A DNA stretch of 64,000 bases from Hirudinaria manillensis (lineage: Eukaryota > Annelida > Clitellata > Hirudinida > Hirudinidae), in assembly GCA_034509925.1 (NCBI GenBank), contig CM067531.1, forward strand, positions 3,012,501 through 3,076,500, in the 5' to 3' direction. The notes under the pieces are model-generated. The model saw nothing but the letters and a program-made list of their open reading frames with translations. It did not search any database and was not told where the DNA came from. Shown here in pieces: positions 61,036 to 64,000 of the stretch. Made by a program: the position numbers and the translations under genes. Position 1 is the stretch's first letter; each line of letters begins with the position of its first letter.

Positions 61036-63885
61036 TTATTCATTTTCTTCAAACACATATTTTGCCTGAAAACAAGAAATATTGCTCAGTTAAACTAAAT
61101 AGAATTACCTGTAAAAATCATTAACATCTGATTTACTAACAAGAAACCCAACAGGATCGCAAGGATCTTCAGAGTAGCACTCAATTATTCCCTTGGCACA
61201 TTTCTGTAGGAAGTTCTCTGATAAGTATTTGTAGTAAATGGTACTTGCAGTGTTCAGACAATACTTCTCCTCCTCAATCATGTGAAAGGTTTTTGATTTC
61301 TGATAACAACAAAAGAATCATAATTTTATAATTTAAAAAATATTATTTAAAGGTTAAAATCCTACAAAATAAGTATTATCAAAGTTTAATTTTACAATCA
61401 ATTAACAAATAAACATCTAATAAACAGCATGACTTTCTGTAGTTGCTTTAGAAGGAAATGTTACAATACATTCAATTGATTTCAGTTACCATTCTGTTGC
61501 AAGTTTCCAGTGCTTCATTAAATTTATCTTCCAAGTCATGGACAGACACATCAACGGTTGACCAGCAAGGAATTTGTGGGCAAGGTTGCTTTCCAAAATC
61601 TGTGAAAATACAAACAGTTTTATTCTTAAACTTGCTAAAATTGTCAGTAAGCAGATCGAATGAACTCTGAATAAAAATCCAAATTCCATTAAAAACAGTA
61701 AAAACTACCAACCAATTGGAGGCAGATATTTGAAAATGCTGCACAATGCTCCTGAGTTCAAGCAAGAGAAGTCTGATAGCATAGATTTTGAGAAGATAAA
61801 TAATTGGGTAATTTAGTTTAATTGCAAGTAGAGTGAATAAATTGATTAGTAATTAATTAATAATAAAAAATAACTCACCGATGTTGACCGACCAGAAAGA
61901 ACATTTCTCCAGGTGCTCCAGGACCGACTTGTGATTGCCAGAAGATTTATAATCCAACAGTCGCCTATTCAACAGCTCAGGTGACAACTTTGATTCTCGA
62001 AAAGCTCTTTCAGGAAGGTTTAAAATGGATTCATAGTAAAAGGAATCCGACGGGTTCAGATTGAAGACGAACTTGTCCTTAATTTCTGGAGCTTCGTTCT
62101 GATCTAATGACGATGACTGGACGACGGATTCAGTCGGTTCTGAAGAAATAATAATAATAAGTGAGTTCACTCGACACGATGCTAATGTATGGATAATAAT
62201 TTCTGTCTCTAATCTCTGCCTGTAGACAAAAAGCAAAGACAGGAGAACAGAAGAACGAAAGACAGAAAGAAAGAAGGAAAGAAAGGAACAAAGACAGAAA
62301 TAAAGAAAAAATAAATTAAGAAGAACAAAAACCTTGGAAAAGTTGTTGCGCCTGCTCCAAGGTTTCGGGAAATCCGTCGATTATGAAACCGTGGATCCTG
62401 CACAGTTTGGTGGAAAGAACCAACTTCATAGTTTTCATGAGGAGATCATTTCCAATCTCCAAACCCTGGGATGTTGTTGTCTTAATTTCATCAAAGAGTT
62501 TCTGAAATTCCACCTTTTCCTCATCAAATTCCACTCGTTTCTCCTCACCTTCAATCACAGGTTTGGGACAAATGGCCAATTTTTTCATCTAAAAATTAAA
62601 ATAAAAACTATCAAAATAGGGATTTAATGTTTGCAAAAAGTTTTTTTCAAAAATTTAATTTAATACAATATAATATAAAAAAAAACGCGATTTAAAATTT
62701 TAATTAATTTTAATTTAATTATTAAATCTCTTAAATGCCAAGAATTCCATACAAAAAAATCTGTACTAACAATTTCAGAAATAGGATCGTTCTTCATGTC
62801 AGTGAGATTGAATGTTGGAGTGTTGAGCATCTTCGACAACTGCTGTGAAATCGTTGTTTTGGTTGAACATGGAGGACCAAGAATAATGATTTTAAGGAGC
62901 TGCAAAGAAATCGATAAATGCATGATTTTAACTACCAATAATAAATCAATTTTACATAATTTGTATTAATTATAACACATAAATTACAGTTTCTATATAA
63001 ATGTGAATGGAGTCTATTATAGTCTTATAGAAAATTAAAGATTATGTTTTTCATTAAGGATGGTCACTACTTTTTCTTACAGGTAGGTTCCTCAATTCCC
63101 TGTATGATTGAATGATTGAATCCAAGTTCTCAATCAACCCTCCTTCAAATTCCAGCTCAATGGCATGGGTTTCCATGAGAGAATTCATCATGTGAAGATC
63201 AATACTCAAAAGGTCAATTTGCATTTGCTAAAATAATTTAACAATTCAAGTTTATTACATCAGAATTTATGCATAAAGTATGTTTTAAGGGTAATCTACT
63301 GAAGTTATTCCAAAAAATATAAAATGTCTTTAATGTTTTGTAAACAGTCTGTGGCATGACAATGCTTTATAGCAGTTGCTTTGAACACATGCAAATAAGG
63401 AACAGAACACATGCCAATCAATTATTCACAGTCAACGGATATGAATAATTAATGACTCAAATGAAAATAAAACAAAACTGTTAGATCTTCATTGAGGAAA
63501 GCATCCACTCTTGGTCTCTCAAGAACTTCTCTCGTTGAAAGGTGTTTGGTGATTGCCTGTTTGGGATTAAGTTGTTATTAACCAATTGAAGCATTTAAAT
63601 CTACAAATTAAAAACATAAAATAACAAAAACTAAGCAATTAATAATACAATATATCAATAATTGTTTTTTTTTTTAAATTTAAAAAAGTTTAAAAAATTT
63701 TACAGAAAATTACTCAAGGTTCCATGAAAATAAAAACCATGGAAATAATATCACAACGTATTGTCTCTTTTTATGAATGTTCTTTTTTAGCAACCTCAGT
63801 TATTTCTTGGTATGAAAGGTGAGAGTTATCAATGGCCAATATGTATCTGCTCTTTGGTTTCACTTCGATAATCTTTGAAATTATT
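61036..63885 (-). CDS. AK7: Adenylate kinase 7 (3' part, 5' end outside window)
   Basis: Nine exons (63795-63885, 63479-63556, 63081-63227, 62771-62899, 62333-62588, 61879-62139, 61490-61599, 61141-61299, 61036-61065) give the last 419 aa; the first exon enters in phase 2, so coding continues upstream, beyond or near the right edge. AK7 is an axonemal adenylate kinase of motile cilia. Seen: KPKSRYILAIDNS, RNLPLLKIIILGPPC, CRIHGFIIDGFPETLEQA and LNPSDSFYYESILNLPE of the AK domain. The C-terminal Dpy-30 motif (YLSENFLQKCAKGIIE, DPVGFLAKYVFEENE) depends on using the CTT|GTTAGT donor at 61141. The P-loop reads GPPCSTKTT instead of GxPGxGK[ST]. A different donor at 61110 (TACAG|GTAATT) would give another C-terminus. 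Confidence 0.85.
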
Positions 63886-64000
63886 CTGTTGGAAATTATG
63901 AATGAGTGGGTATAATTAAATATGGATAAAATATGCACCAACTGTCTGATTCCCTTGTGAACGAGAAGGATGATTTTGGAAATGATAATGATTTGATGAC
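63886..64000 (-). other. AK7 intron or unresolved upstream exon
   Basis: The minus strand stays open in the AK7 frame to the window edge, but joining at TTG|GTGCAT would create a stop, so I could not place the preceding exon. It probably starts right of 64,000. Confidence 0.3.

Overview
The window is animal nuclear DNA: AT-rich, dense in microsatellites, with spliced genes using GT-AG introns of about 50 to 900 bp. It encodes animal-type proteins (a FACIT-like collagen, a PACSIN/syndapin, a GFI1/Senseless-type zinc-finger factor, a C-type lectin receptor). An AK7-like gene suggests a species with motile cilia. I cannot name the phylum; a marine invertebrate is a reasonable guess from gene content, codon use and repeat style, but it is only a guess. 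All gene models were built by hand from reading frame, splice sites and intron phase; none is backed by transcripts.

Left third (1-16,700): gene-poor. It holds many GAT/GAC, AAT/ATT, ATGG/CCAT and CT repeats, an AT-rich block full of TTAATTAA-like motifs (3.2-4.8 kb), one likely orphan 3' terminal exon (3,074-3,180, +) and otherwise nothing I can call a gene.

Middle (16,764-34,830): a 27-exon collagen gene on the minus strand (signal peptide, TSPN/LamG-like N-terminal domain, interrupted Gly-X-Y helix; 688 aa). It lies head-to-head with METTL13 (+, 13 exons, 672 aa), the dual eEF1A methyltransferase. A collagen intron carries the 3' end of a non-LTR retrotransposon that runs into an AAT-repeat tail.

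Right half (35,400-64,000): compact genes, several in divergent pairs. They are a 61-aa membrane microprotein (-), NFKBIL1 (+), PIN1 (+), an unrecognised secreted or type I membrane protein with a very basic tail and an alternative acidic tail made of micro-exons (+), a GFI1/Senseless-like factor (+), a one-pass membrane protein with half an EGF domain (+), PACSIN (-), a type II membrane LDLa + C-type lectin receptor (+), POLE4 (+), an SLC17/VNUT-like transporter (-) and the 3' part of AK7 (-), which runs off the right edge. These genes do not form a pathway; this is ordinary animal gene neighbourhood structure. The most novel items are three probably lineage-restricted membrane proteins, the acidic/basic tail switch, the microprotein, the altered AK7 P-loop, a MITE-like element, and an unexplained GC-rich reading frame inside a collagen intron.
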